From an uncultured Bacteroidia bacterium (lineage in GTDB: Bacteria; Bacteroidota; Bacteroidia; Bacteroidales; UBA932), in contig CACZZF010000016.1 in NCBI GenBank assembly GCA_902785575.1, positions 1 to 64,000 on the forward strand: a stretch of DNA of 64,000 nucleotides. Direction: 5' to 3'. A program made the translations under genes and the position numbers. Below the pieces are notes generated by a model. It did not search any database, had not been told where the DNA came from, and saw nothing but the letters and a program-made list of their open reading frames with translations. Shown here in pieces: positions 43,209 through 53,700 of this stretch. Position 1 is the stretch's first letter. Every line of letters starts with the position of its first letter.

Positions 43209-43466
43209 CTAAAGGCTTTCCAAAAAACGGATCACTTCCGCCAAGGCCTTGTCTTCGTCCGGTCCATCCGCCTTGATCTCAACCTCGGTTCCTTTCTTTA
43301 GCGCAAGGCTGAGAATGGAAAGGATGCTCGATGCGTTGACCGTCCTCGCCTCGGTGGACATGGTTACCTGTGTCCCGGGGAAGGACTTGACGAGTTTTAC
43401 CAGGTCTCCGGCCGGGCGGGCGTGAAGGCCATCTTGTGCTCCGATTGTCAATTTCTTGGCTATCAT
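43209..43466 (-). CDS. ptsH: PTS phosphocarrier HPr
   Basis: An 85-residue carrier with phosphorylated His15 (GLHARPAG) and a Ser at position 46, the site modified by HPr kinase in Gram-positive bacteria (no hprK seen here). It passes phosphate from enzyme I to the EIIA domain of the neighbouring transporter. The start is 1 bp after the transporter stop (TAATATG), so the genes are probably translationally coupled. Confidence 0.96.
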   Translation of the reverse strand: MIAKKLTIGAQDGLHARPAGDLVKLVKSFPGTQVTMSTEARTVNASSILSILSLALKKGTEVEIKADGPDEDKALAEVIRFLESL

Positions 43467-43467
43467 A

Positions 43468-45228
43468 TTATTTCAATTTGTCGAATATTCCTTGAGCGTC
43501 GGCGGTATGGCAGAGGTATTCGAGAGTCTCTTCGTCTTCCAGGGCGGCAGACACCTTTGCCAAAAGATCGATATGCTCGCCTCCCTTACCTGCGATTCCC
43601 ACGATGAGATAGGCCTTATCGTCCCCAAAATCAACACCTTCCGGGTATTGCAGGACGGAGATTCCGCTCCTTAAAACCTTTTCCTTGGCTTCCGATGTCC
43701 CGTGGGGGATCGCCACACCCATTCCCATGTAGGTAGTGGTGAGTTTCTCCCTTTCCAGCATTGATTCTGAATATCCTTTCTCGACATACCCGCAATCTTC
43801 CAGCAGGCGTCCCGCGCGGAGGATCGCCTCCTCTTTGCTCTCTGGTTTAAGGCCAGTGAGGATGTTCTTTTGGAGCAAAACGGGTATATCCTTGTTTTTA
43901 AGACGGGCGGCTAACTCATCAAGTTTGGGGTCGGAGATGAAGTTAGTGATTCTTACCACTTCGTGGCCGTGGATCCTGTCAGCCAGGGTGTTCTGGCAGA
44001 CAACGATGTCGGCGTCTTCGGGAATAGTGTCGACCGCTGAGTTGACGCAGGTTATTCCGCTTATCCCGTTTTTTAGGAGCTTGGCTTTGAATCGTGTGGC
44101 ACCCAGGGCGCTGGAACCCATCCCGGCATCGCAGGCGAAGACGATTTTCCTTATCTCACCTGGCTGGATATCAATAGGTTCCATACTCTCTTTTTCGCCA
44201 GCCGCTTCCTCTTCACCTTGGAAATCAGGCTTTGCCTTTATCATCGGTATGGCCAGCAGGAATGAAATGGCGGTCCCGATGAGGACTCCCAGAATGCCGA
44301 TCAGCAATCTGCCCTTGGGAGACATCAAAATGATGGAAATCAGGCTTCCGGGGGAGGCTGGCGCCACCAGTCCGAATCCGGTCAGAGTGAAGAACATAAG
44401 AGCGCATATATTGCCAGCCATTACAGCCAGCAGCAGGATAGGCCTGGCCAGGACGTAGGGGAAATAAATCTCATGAATTCCTCCGAACAGCTGGATAACC
44501 GCTGCTCCAGGGGCGGCGTCCTTGGTCATTCCCTTGCCGAAAGCCCAGCAGGCCAGCAGGATTCCCAATCCGGGTCCGGGGTTGGGATCGACGAGGAATA
44601 GCATGGACTGGCCCATTTCCGCCGCTTGCTGTATTCCCAGAGGGGTCATGATGCCGTGGTTCACTGCATTGTTTAGGAACAGGACCTTGGCCGGATCCAC
44701 AAGCACGGCCAGGAGGGGATTCATCTTGTGGGCCAGCATCCAGTCGACTCCTGAGCTGAGCAACTTTGTGAGAGAATCGACCACGTTGCCGATGACGAGA
44801 TATCCCGAGACCGCCAGTATCATGGCTATGATGCCCAGGGAGAAATTGTCCACAAGCATCTCGAATCCTGCCCCCACTTTTCCCTCCACCAGCTTGTCGA
44901 ACCGCTTCACGCACCAGCCGGCCACCGGGCCCATAATCATGGCTCCGAGGAACATAGGAGTGTCGGTGCCGATGATGACGCCCATGGCGGCTACAGCTCC
45001 GGCCACTCCACCTCTATATCCACAGACGTTTTTACCGGCGGTGAATGCTATAAGGGTGGGTAAAAGGTACTTAAGCATGGGGGAGACCATCTTGGCGATG
45101 CTCTCGTTAGGCCACCATCCTCCGGGTATGAAAAGGGCGGTGATAAGACCCCAGGCGATGAACGCGCCGATATTCGGCATGACCATCGCGCTCAGGCTCC
45201 GCCCGAATCTTTGTACCTGTTCTCTCAT
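43468..45228 (-). CDS. mtlA: PTS mannitol-type EIICBA transporter
   Basis: A 586-residue membrane transporter that phosphorylates its hexitol as it enters. EIIC is about 1-335 with multiple membrane segments and the conserved GGIHEIYFPYV at 249-259. EIIB is about 358-445 with phosphorylated Cys366 (FACDAGMGSSALGA), and EIIA is about 450-586 with phosphorylated His509 (VAIPHGTSEAKEKV). All three domains are present and complete. Mannitol is the usual substrate of the family; no mannitol-1-phosphate dehydrogenase gene lies in the window, so the substrate is not settled. It starts 7 bp after the 488-residue secreted-protein gene. Confidence 0.94.
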   Translation of the reverse strand: MREQVQRFGRSLSAMVMPNIGAFIAWGLITALFIPGGWWPNESIAKMVSPMLKYLLPTLIAFTAGKNVCGYRGGVAGAVAAMGVIIGTDTPMFLGAMIMGPVAGWCVKRFDKLVEGKVGAGFEMLVDNFSLGIIAMILAVSGYLVIGNVVDSLTKLLSSGVDWMLAHKMNPLLAVLVDPAKVLFLNNAVNHGIMTPLGIQQAAEMGQSMLFLVDPNPGPGLGILLACWAFGKGMTKDAAPGAAVIQLFGGIHEIYFPYVLARPILLLAVMAGNICALMFFTLTGFGLVAPASPGSLISIILMSPKGRLLIGILGVLIGTAISFLLAIPMIKAKPDFQGEEEAAGEKESMEPIDIQPGEIRKIVFACDAGMGSSALGATRFKAKLLKNGISGITCVNSAVDTIPEDADIVVCQNTLADRIHGHEVVRITNFISDPKLDELAARLKNKDIPVLLQKNILTGLKPESKEEAILRAGRLLEDCGYVEKGYSESMLEREKLTTTYMGMGVAIPHGTSEAKEKVLRSGISVLQYPEGVDFGDDKAYLIVGIAGKGGEHIDLLAKVSAALEDEETLEYLCHTADAQGIFDKLK

Positions 45229-45235
45229 CTAGGTA

Positions 45236-46702
45236 TTAGTCGTAAGCGACGTACCACTGTTCCTCGCCGAACGGGACTAGTTTGTCACCGACTTTCCGCA
45301 GGCCCATCAGGTTCATGCTCTCCGGGGCGGGATGGTTTATCCAGATGATCGGGTTGTCCTGCGGATCAAGGGCGATGGACAGCACTTCCGGGGTGCCGTA
45401 TTCCTCAAGATCGACGTTCCAGATGCTGTAGGGATCATTAGGCTCGAACTCTGCCGTCTTTGTGTATGTGGCGGTGATTGTGCCGTAGTCAATCCAGACG
45501 AAGGCGACCATCGCTTCCTTTCCCTTATGCTCGAACTCGACCATGCCGAAGCAGCGGTTCTCGTTCCTGAGCTCAGCCACTCTTCTGGAATACATGATCT
45601 TCCGTCCGAATTTCCTGGCGATCTCCTGCTCGTAAACCAGATCAAGGGGAACCTCCGGCTCGGGGTATTTCCAACGGCTGAAGGAAGGGAACCTGTGGAA
45701 GGCGGCGAACTGACTGTCGGAGGCAAGGGCGATGACCTCGAAGTTGGTATATCCCCGGAACATCTTCTTGCGAAGCTCGTCGTAGGTGCGGAGCTCATAG
45801 TGGATGCCCTGGGCTATGTCCGGGTCGGCGTGGTAGCAGCCCCATTTGGCGTTCTCGTCCTTTGAGTTGTCCCTAACAAAGTATAGACGTCCATAGTTCT
45901 GCTTGAATATCACCCAGTTGTCCATGGAATAGTCATATTCGTCATCCCTTGCGGAAGCGCTGACGAAAGCGAAAAAGTCTTGGTCGGGGTAGACATAGCT
46001 TGGCTTTGTCAGGCTCTCCCAATCGTAAGGGATGCTACTGCCCCAGAAGGCTCCTGGCATAATGAATTGGTCCTTGGCTCCCATCCGGACCTCGGTCACG
46101 TCATAATTGTTTGTGAAAGCGTTCTCACCGATGCCGACGACCGGATACTCTTCTCCGTTGAACTTGACAGCGTCAGGGACCTGGACGACTCCGGAGTAAC
46201 GTCCTCCGTGGACCAACCTGGCGGTTGTGCCCTCATCGATAAGCTCGTACATATACCCATCTGATGTGGCGAAAGAACCTTCCTCATAACGGTAGTGGGC
46301 AGATAGACCCATTCCCATACCGAAAGGTGTGCCTCCGGCGTTGAAATTATCTTTGAGCTCCAGCAACTGCTCATCGGGAAAGAACTCGCCCTCAAGGGTA
46401 TAGTCCAATATATCTGTCTTGAGGTTGTAGCTGAACTTGTTGCCTTTCATGGGGATCCATGCCCCGTTTTCGGGTGTGAGCTCCGCGGTATGGCCGTCCT
46501 CGTTGATGACAAAAGCGTAGAACCACAACTCTCCCTTATTGTTGAAGGCTATGTTGACAGTCCCCGTCTCGCCGATGTCCTCATAACTATAGATGCCGCT
46601 TGGAATCGGTGTGGCGGCTGAAACGTTTGTTGATGAAAGTGCGGCGGATAAGGCGACCATCGCCTGCAGGATCGCCGCGGATAGTATTCGTAGTTTTCTC
46701 AT
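45236..46702 (-). CDS. Exported protein of unknown function upstream of PTS genes
   Basis: A 488-residue protein with a signal peptide (cleavage near NVSAATP). I do not recognise the family. Around residues 170-205 it has a BspA-like leucine-rich half repeat (VVQVPDAVKFNGEEYPVVGI, then GENAFTNNYDVTEV). The rest is rich in aromatic and acidic residues with no clear catalytic motif. It probably sits in one operon with mtlA, HPr and enzyme I, since only 7 bp separate it from mtlA; it may be an extracytoplasmic partner, but that is only positional. Confidence 0.65.
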   Translation of the reverse strand: MRKLRILSAAILQAMVALSAALSSTNVSAATPIPSGIYSYEDIGETGTVNIAFNNKGELWFYAFVINEDGHTAELTPENGAWIPMKGNKFSYNLKTDILDYTLEGEFFPDEQLLELKDNFNAGGTPFGMGMGLSAHYRYEEGSFATSDGYMYELIDEGTTARLVHGGRYSGVVQVPDAVKFNGEEYPVVGIGENAFTNNYDVTEVRMGAKDQFIMPGAFWGSSIPYDWESLTKPSYVYPDQDFFAFVSASARDDEYDYSMDNWVIFKQNYGRLYFVRDNSKDENAKWGCYHADPDIAQGIHYELRTYDELRKKMFRGYTNFEVIALASDSQFAAFHRFPSFSRWKYPEPEVPLDLVYEQEIARKFGRKIMYSRRVAELRNENRCFGMVEFEHKGKEAMVAFVWIDYGTITATYTKTAEFEPNDPYSIWNVDLEEYGTPEVLSIALDPQDNPIIWINHPAPESMNLMGLRKVGDKLVPFGEEQWYVAYD

Positions 46703-46706
46703 ATCG

Positions 46707-46714
46707 TAAATATA
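46707..46714 (-). promoter_or_regulatory. Putative -7 element of the PTS operon
   Basis: Minus-strand TATATTTA, only 4 bp upstream of the ATG of the 488-residue gene. If used, transcription would begin at about the start codon. Confidence 0.35.
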
Positions 46715-46742
46715 GTCAAAAATAAACGATTAGCTTGACTTT

Positions 46743-49700
46743 TTACCGTATATCCGCCGGCTCCCAGATACTGGTTGGGGTATATGTGGTCAATAACGCT
46801 TTTTCTCCGCCCGAGATCGAGGTCGGGAAAAGGAGGTTCCCCTGGCATCTGGAAGACCCTCCGCTGGCATTGGCTCCCAATAGTCCAGTAGTGAGTCCTG
46901 GTGCGGAAACAATCATAATCCTAGCTATTTCCGGAGCCTTGAATACTGCTAAAGCCTTTCCGTTTTCATCCAGCAAGGCATTGATTCCTCCCGGCTTCAC
47001 ATTCATCTTATAGGTGGCCTGGTTGAATACGGCTCCTGGTTCTATACCGCCGTAAGCTATCACAGTAGCACCATTATCGATATAGACCTTTTTCCCTATC
47101 TCTAACATCGCGTCCAGAGATCCTTCAGGAGGGCCTTTCAAACATATAGCGTACACCACTCCTCCAGAAATCCTAATATCGTTGTTTGAGTCGATCGCAT
47201 CATTGCCTGACGAGATGGCACTGGTGTAGCCGCCTGTAATGCTTATCCCGTTATTTGAGTTGATCGCATCGTCATAATCGGATTTGAAACAATGCTCTCC
47301 TCCAGAGATATTGAGCGTTCCTTTGACTTCCAGGGCCTCTCCATGGACGGTTTTAACATCAACACTTCCGCCGGAGAGATTAAAGTTTCCGTCAATATAC
47401 TTGTCTTTAAAACCAATCTTGATTCCCTTTGAGGCGACATCATGCACATTGTTCCCATAAGTGGCTATTGTGATTGTCCCGCCGGAAATGACGCTTTCGC
47501 CTATCGAACCATGCTCGGAATAATAGTCGTAACTACCTGCTCTAATACCCTTTCCCCCATCGCCATGGTTGGTGATGTTGACCGTTCCCCCGCTCATGAC
47601 GAAATAGTTGTCTGCCTTGATTCCGGCGGTACCGTTGTATTCTTTGCCATCACGTGCCACTCCGCCGGTGATATTAATAGATGCGGTTCCTCCTTCAACT
47701 AGGACATAATCATCAGATGAGATTCCCTTTTTCGAGTTCCCGGCGACTGAGATATCCAATTCTCCAGAGGATATCTGTACATAGTCATTTGCCTTGATAC
47801 CATTCCCGGCATCTTTTTGGGAAATCACTTTGACTGTGGGACTTTCCATAAAACGGACGTAGTCGTCAGACACAATAGCGCTTTTCCCGGCCTTATTTAC
47901 AGCTTTGACGGTGAGACTCCCACTCCCGCTGAACACAAGCTGCCCTTCGCTGAACAGTACTGACTTCATGTCCTCATTCCCGGAATCGTATGTTGCTGAT
48001 GGCTTGTCTGAAAGAGTGTTTGTACCTTCGACCACTATGAAAGTCCTTTTCCCGCTCTGGTTGTTAATGGCCGCACCGTCTTGGTTTGTGATGCTTACAT
48101 CACTAAGCATGATAGCTTGTTTCTTCCCGCTGTAAAGCTTGAAATAGCCATTTGAGGTAGAGCCTGTGAGTTTATAGATGATGAATTCGTCATTCAGGGT
48201 GTTTTGGACAGTGACTTTATTGCCATCCACGGAAACGAAATTGTGGAAATCCCCGGTCACATCGGCTTTTTCACCCTCCTTGAAAGTGACGGTTATCATT
48301 CTGCTGAATTTTGTTTTTGAGATGTCATCGTCAGATGAGCGGTCTCCTGTCGAAGGGAATTTATAGCTACCTGCTCCGTCGTCGTAGAAACTCTTGGCGA
48401 CTTTCAAGGTATAAGACGATGTGGCTGATTCGAAAATATTATCTCCCGCGAACTTGGCTGTGATTGTTGTGGAGCCTTTATCAATTAGAATTATCTCGCC
48501 TCCGGAAGATATGCTTGCTACGGAAGGATTTGATGATGAATATGTTACACTTACACCAGAAGGATTGTCCAAGGTTGGGAATGAATTGCTGCCGTTCATC
48601 GCGGCCGAATAGTCATCAACTGACCAGGACAAAGCGACCTGTTTCTTTTTAACCGTCAGTTTATATGATACCATCCGTGACGCGTAGTCGTCATTCTCTT
48701 TCGATGTGGCTTTGATTGTGGTGTTGCCGGCTCCTTTGATGGTGACAGCGCCATCTTGATTGATGGATGCTACGGAAGGATTTGATGATGAGTAAGATAT
48801 GCCAACACCATGAGGATTGTTCAGAGTGGGGAAAGAGTTGTCCGAAGCCAGTATTGCCTCGCAGGTATTTGCCGACCAGCCTAAAGAAGGTTGGGCCTTA
48901 TTCACTTCAAGGGTATATATCGCGCTGGCCGCCTCGTAGAATTTGGAATCCTCTGTCGACGCCATAATGGTTGTGGTGCCGGAAGATATTAACGAGATGA
49001 CTCCATCAGATGATATGGTAGCGACCGAGGGGTTTGAGGAGGTATAGCGGATCTCCATGCGGTCGGGATTCTTAAGGAGGGGGAAAGAATTGTCCGAGCC
49101 TAGCGCGACCTCGCATGTCTCTTCAGTCCAGGATAAGGTCGGTATGGCTTTGACTACAGAAAGAATATAAGAGACACTGCCTGCCGCGAATGTGCCGTTG
49201 GATTTGGAAGATGCTGTTATCGTGGTGGTTCCGATTCCCTTTATGAGTATGTTTCCATTGGAGAAGATATAAGCGATGTCAGGCGAGGACGAGGAATATG
49301 TGACATTCAGTTTGTTTGGATTGGATAATGCCGGGAACTCCGGAGAACTGCCATATCTGGCCTCAAACTTCTCCACCGACCACGATAGAGCCGGATTCTT
49401 TAGCCTGATGTCTTGAGCTTCCACTTTCAAGGTATAGATGGTCTTTCCTCCTAAGTGGGTGTCATTTTCAAGGGCTGTGGCGGTGATTGTGACCGCTCCA
49501 GGTGAGTGAAGGATCACGAATCCATCGGGCGAGATGCTAGCAACGGTCTCGTCACTTGATGAATATGAGATCTTTTGTCCGGCCGGATTATTCAAGGAAG
49601 GGAATACATTCTCCTCTCCGATCTTGGTATTACAGGTTGTTGTAGACCAAGTTATCTCGCAGATGTTCTTGCCGACCGACAGGGTAAAAGAGACGCTCCC

Positions 49701-50561
49701 GGCTTCGAAGCCGGTGGTTTCAGCCGAGCTGGCGGTGATGATGGCCGATCCGGCTCCCAGGATGGTTATTTCTCCTTCCGGAGATACGGCCGCCACAGTC
49801 TCATCGCTAGAGAACCAATTGACTTTTAACTCATTGGGATTAGATAGAACAGGAAGGTCTATTATCTCCTGACCTAATTTGACATTAATACTTGATTCGG
49901 ATAGCTCCAAACCGCTGGGCGCTTTCTCCACAGTAAGATCGTAAGATACTTCACAGGCTTTATATCTGCCGGTTTCATCTGAGCATGCGGATATGATTGC
50001 CGATCCGGCTCCCAGGATTGTGATTTTTCCTTCCGATGATATGGTCGCTACAGTCTCGTCACTCGAGAACCAGTTGATTTCCAATTCATTCGGATTGTTT
50101 AGAATAGGGAAGGTTACTTCTTCACCATAAACTGCGGAGCAGCTTTCCTCAGACCATTCCAGACCAGCGTCAGCTTTTTCGACAGTCAAGGTGTATGAGG
50201 CTTTGCCGGCAGTGAATTTGTCTGTCCCGGGGGAGGTGGCGATTATTGTCGCTGATCCGGAAGCTATGATAGAGATTTCTCCAGCTTGGGATATTGTCGC
50301 CACATCCTCATTTGTGGAAGAATAGTCAACCTTGACTTTATTGGGATTCGAAAGGGTAGGGAATATATATTCAGAGCCATAAACGAAGGCCACCGAATCC
50401 GCGCTCCAGGATAATTCAGGGTCAGTCGGTTCTGGGGGGATTTCCTCTTTTTGCTCTATCTGATTGTCGTTAATCTCGATTTCATTACCGGAGCAGCCTC
50501 CAATTATCAATAAGAAGGAGGCTATAAAAGCTATGAAAATCAAGCATTTGGATCGTCTCAT
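46743..50561 (-). CDS. Lipoprotein with eight Ig-like repeats and Cthe_2159-type domain
   Basis: A 1272-residue surface lipoprotein (lipobox IIGGC, Cys23). From about residue 48 to about 730 there are eight tandem Ig-like (BIG_2) repeats of about 85 residues, each with a pattern like LSWS...FPTLSNP...YSSSNPSVATI...G.GSTTI.A. The C-terminal about 500 residues resemble the carbohydrate-binding Cthe_2159 (pectate-lyase-like) family, with many repeated ISGGxxxI and IKANDYVQISSG turns. It is probably displayed on the cell surface and binds polysaccharide. It stands alone with its own promoter and precedes the PTS region in the same direction. Confidence 0.85.
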   Translation of the reverse strand: MRRSKCLIFIAFIASFLLIIGGCSGNEIEINDNQIEQKEEIPPEPTDPELSWSADSVAFVYGSEYIFPTLSNPNKVKVDYSSTNEDVATISQAGEISIIASGSATIIATSPGTDKFTAGKASYTLTVEKADAGLEWSEESCSAVYGEEVTFPILNNPNELEINWFSSDETVATISSEGKITILGAGSAIISACSDETGRYKACEVSYDLTVEKAPSGLELSESSINVKLGQEIIDLPVLSNPNELKVNWFSSDETVAAVSPEGEITILGAGSAIITASSAETTGFEAGSVSFTLSVGKNICEITWSTTTCNTKIGEENVFPSLNNPAGQKISYSSSDETVASISPDGFVILHSPGAVTITATALENDTHLGGKTIYTLKVEAQDIRLKNPALSWSVEKFEARYGSSPEFPALSNPNKLNVTYSSSSPDIAYIFSNGNILIKGIGTTTITASSKSNGTFAAGSVSYILSVVKAIPTLSWTEETCEVALGSDNSFPLLKNPDRMEIRYTSSNPSVATISSDGVISLISSGTTTIMASTEDSKFYEAASAIYTLEVNKAQPSLGWSANTCEAILASDNSFPTLNNPHGVGISYSSSNPSVASINQDGAVTIKGAGNTTIKATSKENDDYASRMVSYKLTVKKKQVALSWSVDDYSAAMNGSNSFPTLDNPSGVSVTYSSSNPSVASISSGGEIILIDKGSTTITAKFAGDNIFESATSSYTLKVAKSFYDDGAGSYKFPSTGDRSSDDDISKTKFSRMITVTFKEGEKADVTGDFHNFVSVDGNKVTVQNTLNDEFIIYKLTGSTSNGYFKLYSGKKQAIMLSDVSITNQDGAAINNQSGKRTFIVVEGTNTLSDKPSATYDSGNEDMKSVLFSEGQLVFSGSGSLTVKAVNKAGKSAIVSDDYVRFMESPTVKVISQKDAGNGIKANDYVQISSGELDISVAGNSKKGISSDDYVLVEGGTASINITGGVARDGKEYNGTAGIKADNYFVMSGGTVNITNHGDGGKGIRAGSYDYYSEHGSIGESVISGGTITIATYGNNVHDVASKGIKIGFKDKYIDGNFNLSGGSVDVKTVHGEALEVKGTLNISGGEHCFKSDYDDAINSNNGISITGGYTSAISSGNDAIDSNNDIRISGGVVYAICLKGPPEGSLDAMLEIGKKVYIDNGATVIAYGGIEPGAVFNQATYKMNVKPGGINALLDENGKALAVFKAPEIARIMIVSAPGLTTGLLGANASGGSSRCQGNLLFPTSISGGEKALLTTYTPTSIWEPADIR

Positions 50562-50607
50562 AGGCCTGATGTCCCCTGCAAGGCTTTAAGGCATGGGGTA
50601 TCAGATT

Positions 50608-50615
50608 CAAATATA
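50608..50615 (-). promoter_or_regulatory. -7 element of the Ig-like lipoprotein gene
   Basis: Minus-strand TATATTTG, a perfect TAnnTTTG, 46 bp before the ATG. Confidence 0.6.
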
Positions 50616-50655
50616 ATATATTTTTTCAGAAACTGAATGCTTGACTATAAGCAAT

Positions 50656-50685
50656 AAGGCCATGCGCAGGATCGCGCATGGCCTT
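50656..50685 (-). terminator. Terminator downstream of rpoC
   Basis: A 12-bp stem (AAGGCCATGCGC with GCGCATGGCCTT, 6-base loop) in the gap after rpoC. The T-tail on the minus strand is weak (TTATTG). Confidence 0.7.
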
Positions 50686-50721
50686 TTCAACTAAACGCCG
50701 TTTAACTTCAGCTAACGGCTG

Positions 50722-53700
50722 TTAGAGCTCGTTCATCTCTGCCTCGTACTCGTCCTTGCGGCCGACCAGGATGTCCTGGAACTCCTTCTGACCGGTACCG
50801 GCCGGAATGAGATGACCGCAGATGACGTTCTCCTTCAGGCCTTCGAGGTTGTCGACGCGGCCACGGATGGCGGCCTCGCTGAGCACCTTGGTGGTCTCCT
50901 GGAAGGAGGCGGCGGAAATGAAGCTGTTGGTGCGGAGAGCGGCCCTTGTGATACCCTGGAGCACAAGCTTCGAGGTGGCGGGTTTCGCCTCGCGGGCAGT
51001 CATCATCTTCAGACCCTGGCGCTCGAGGGAAGCGTTCTCGTTCCTCAAATCGCGGGCATCGACGATGTCACCCTGCATGAACCTCTGGCTGTCGCCCGGA
51101 TCAAGCACGAAGGACTTTCCGAAGATCCTGTCGTTAGTGTCCATGAACTCCCACTTGTCGACAAGCTCCTCCTGGAGGAACTCGGTGTCGCCGGGATCCG
51201 TGATCTGGACCTTGCGCATCATCTGCCTGACAATGATCTCGAAATGCTTGTCGTTGATCTTCACACCCTGCAGACGGTAGACCGCCTGTACCTCGTTGAC
51301 AATGTAGTCCTGGGCCTTGACAGGTCCGAGGATATTGAGGATGTCGGTAGGAGAGGTACCTCCGTCGGACAGCTTGCTGCCGGCCTTGACGTAGTCATTC
51401 TCCTGGACGAGGATCTGCTTGGATGTGGGCACGAGGTAGTGCTTCTCAACACCAGCCTTGTTTTTGACGATGATCTCGCGGTTGCCCCTCTTGACCTTGC
51501 CCATGAGAACCTCTCCGTTGATTTCGGAAAGGATAGCGGGGGCAGAAGGGGTCCTGGCTTCGAAGAGCTCCGTGACCCTAGGCAGACCACCGGTGATATC
51601 GCTTGACTTACCGATAGCGCGAGGGATCTTGATGATCACATCACCGACCTTGACATCATCACCGTTGTTCGGCAGGATGTGGGCGCCGACAGGCAGGTTG
51701 TACTGCCTGACCTGGTTGCCCTCAGCGTCGACAATGATGATGGACGGGTTGCGGGTCTTGTCTTTGCCTTCGATGATGACCTTGTCCTTATTGACAGCCA
51801 AGACGTCGGAAATCTCCTCGCGGTAGGTCACGCCGTCGATCAGGTTGTCGTACTGGACCTTACCGGCAGTCTCGACGATGGTCGTGGCGTTGTAGGGATC
51901 CCACTCGCAAAGGAGGTCGCCCTTCTTGATCTTGTCACCATCCTTGAAGTAGAGCCTTGAGCCGTAAGGCACATCATAGTGGGAATAGGTGATACCTGTA
52001 TTCTCATCTATGATGCTGACCTCAGTCATACGGCTGACAACGATATCCTGGATTTCTCCTTCGTCTCCGACTTTCTGGATAGTCCTGAGCTCCTCGAATA
52101 CGAGTTTACCGTCGTATTTGGACTCGATGGAGGAATCGGCGGCGGTGCTGGAAGCCGTACCACCGACGTGGAAGGTACGCAGTGTAAGCTGAGTACCAGG
52201 CTCACCGATGGACTGGGCGGCGATGACACCGACGACCTCACCCTTCTCAACCATCCTGCTGGTGGCGAGGTTACGTCCGTAGCACTTGGCGCAGACTCCC
52301 TTGCGGGACTCGCAAGTGAGGACGGAACGGATCTCGACCTGCTCGATGGGGAGGGAGTCGATCAAGGAGGCGGTGTCCTCGCGGATCTCCTCGCCGGCCT
52401 TGATGATGAGCTCGCCTGTCAGAGGGTTGAAGATATCGTGGACAGAGGTACGTCCGAGAATCCTCTCACCGAGGGACTCGACGATCTCATCCTTGTTCTT
52501 GATAGCGGTGGCGATAAGGCCCCTGAGGGTGCCGCAGTCCTCTTCCGTGATGATGACGTCGTGAGAGACATCGACGAGACGGCGGGTGAGGTAACCTGCG
52601 TCAGCGGTCTTAAGAGCGGTATCAGCCAAACCCTTACGGGCACCGTGGGTGGAGATGAAGTACTCGAGCACCGTCATTCCCTCCTTCAGGTTGGAGATGA
52701 TCGGGTTCTCAATAATCTCAGCTCCAGCGGCACCGGACTTCTGCGGCTTTGCCATAAGGCCTCGCATACCGCAGAGCTGCTTGATCTGCTGGGTTGAACC
52801 ACGGGCTCCGGAATCCAACATCATGTAGACCGGGTTGAAGCCCTGCTGGTCCGCGGAGATCTGCTTCTCGACAATGCCGGTGAGCCGGTTGTCGATGGAA
52901 GTCCAAAGGTCGATGACCTTGTTGTAACGCTCGTTGTTGGTGATGAAACCCATAGCGTAGTTGTTCTTGACTTCCTCGACCTGCTTGTAACCCTGCTCGA
53001 TGAGATTCGCCTTCTCCTGAGGGATGATGACATCTCCGAGGTTGAAGGATATTCCCGCGCGGAAAGCCTGGTCGTAACCGAGGTTCTTGATGTCATCGAG
53101 GAACTGGGCCGTACGGGTCACACCGGTGCTCTTGATGACCTCGGTGATGATCTTACGCAACGGCTTCTTTCCGAGAACCTCGTTGACATAGGGAACCTCT
53201 TCAGGAACATACTGGTTGACGATAATCCTTCCGGCAGTCGTCTGTACCAGGTGCTCTCCCTTCGAAGGATCCTGCTTGTCCACAGGGAGCCTCACGCCGA
53301 TCTTGGCGTGCATGTCGATAGCCTTCTCATTGTAGGCCACGATGACCTCCTCAGGACCATAGAAGTTCATTCCCTCGCCCTTGGCACCGGGCCTGATCTT
53401 GGTGATGTAGTACAGACCAAGAACCATGTCCTGTGAAGGAACGGTGATAGGGCTTCCGTTGGCCGGGTTGAGGATGTTCTGGGATCCGAGCATCAGCAGC
53501 TGGGCCTCCATGATGGCGGCGTTGCCGAGCGGGAGGTGGACAGCCATCTGGTCACCATCGAAGTCGGCGTTGAACGCGGTACAGGCCAGAGGGTGAAGCT
53601 GGATGGCCTTGCCCTCGATCATCCTGGGCTGGAAGGCCTGGATACCGAGCCTGTGGAGGGTCGGAGCACGGTTCAGGAGAACCGGATGGCCCTTCATGAC

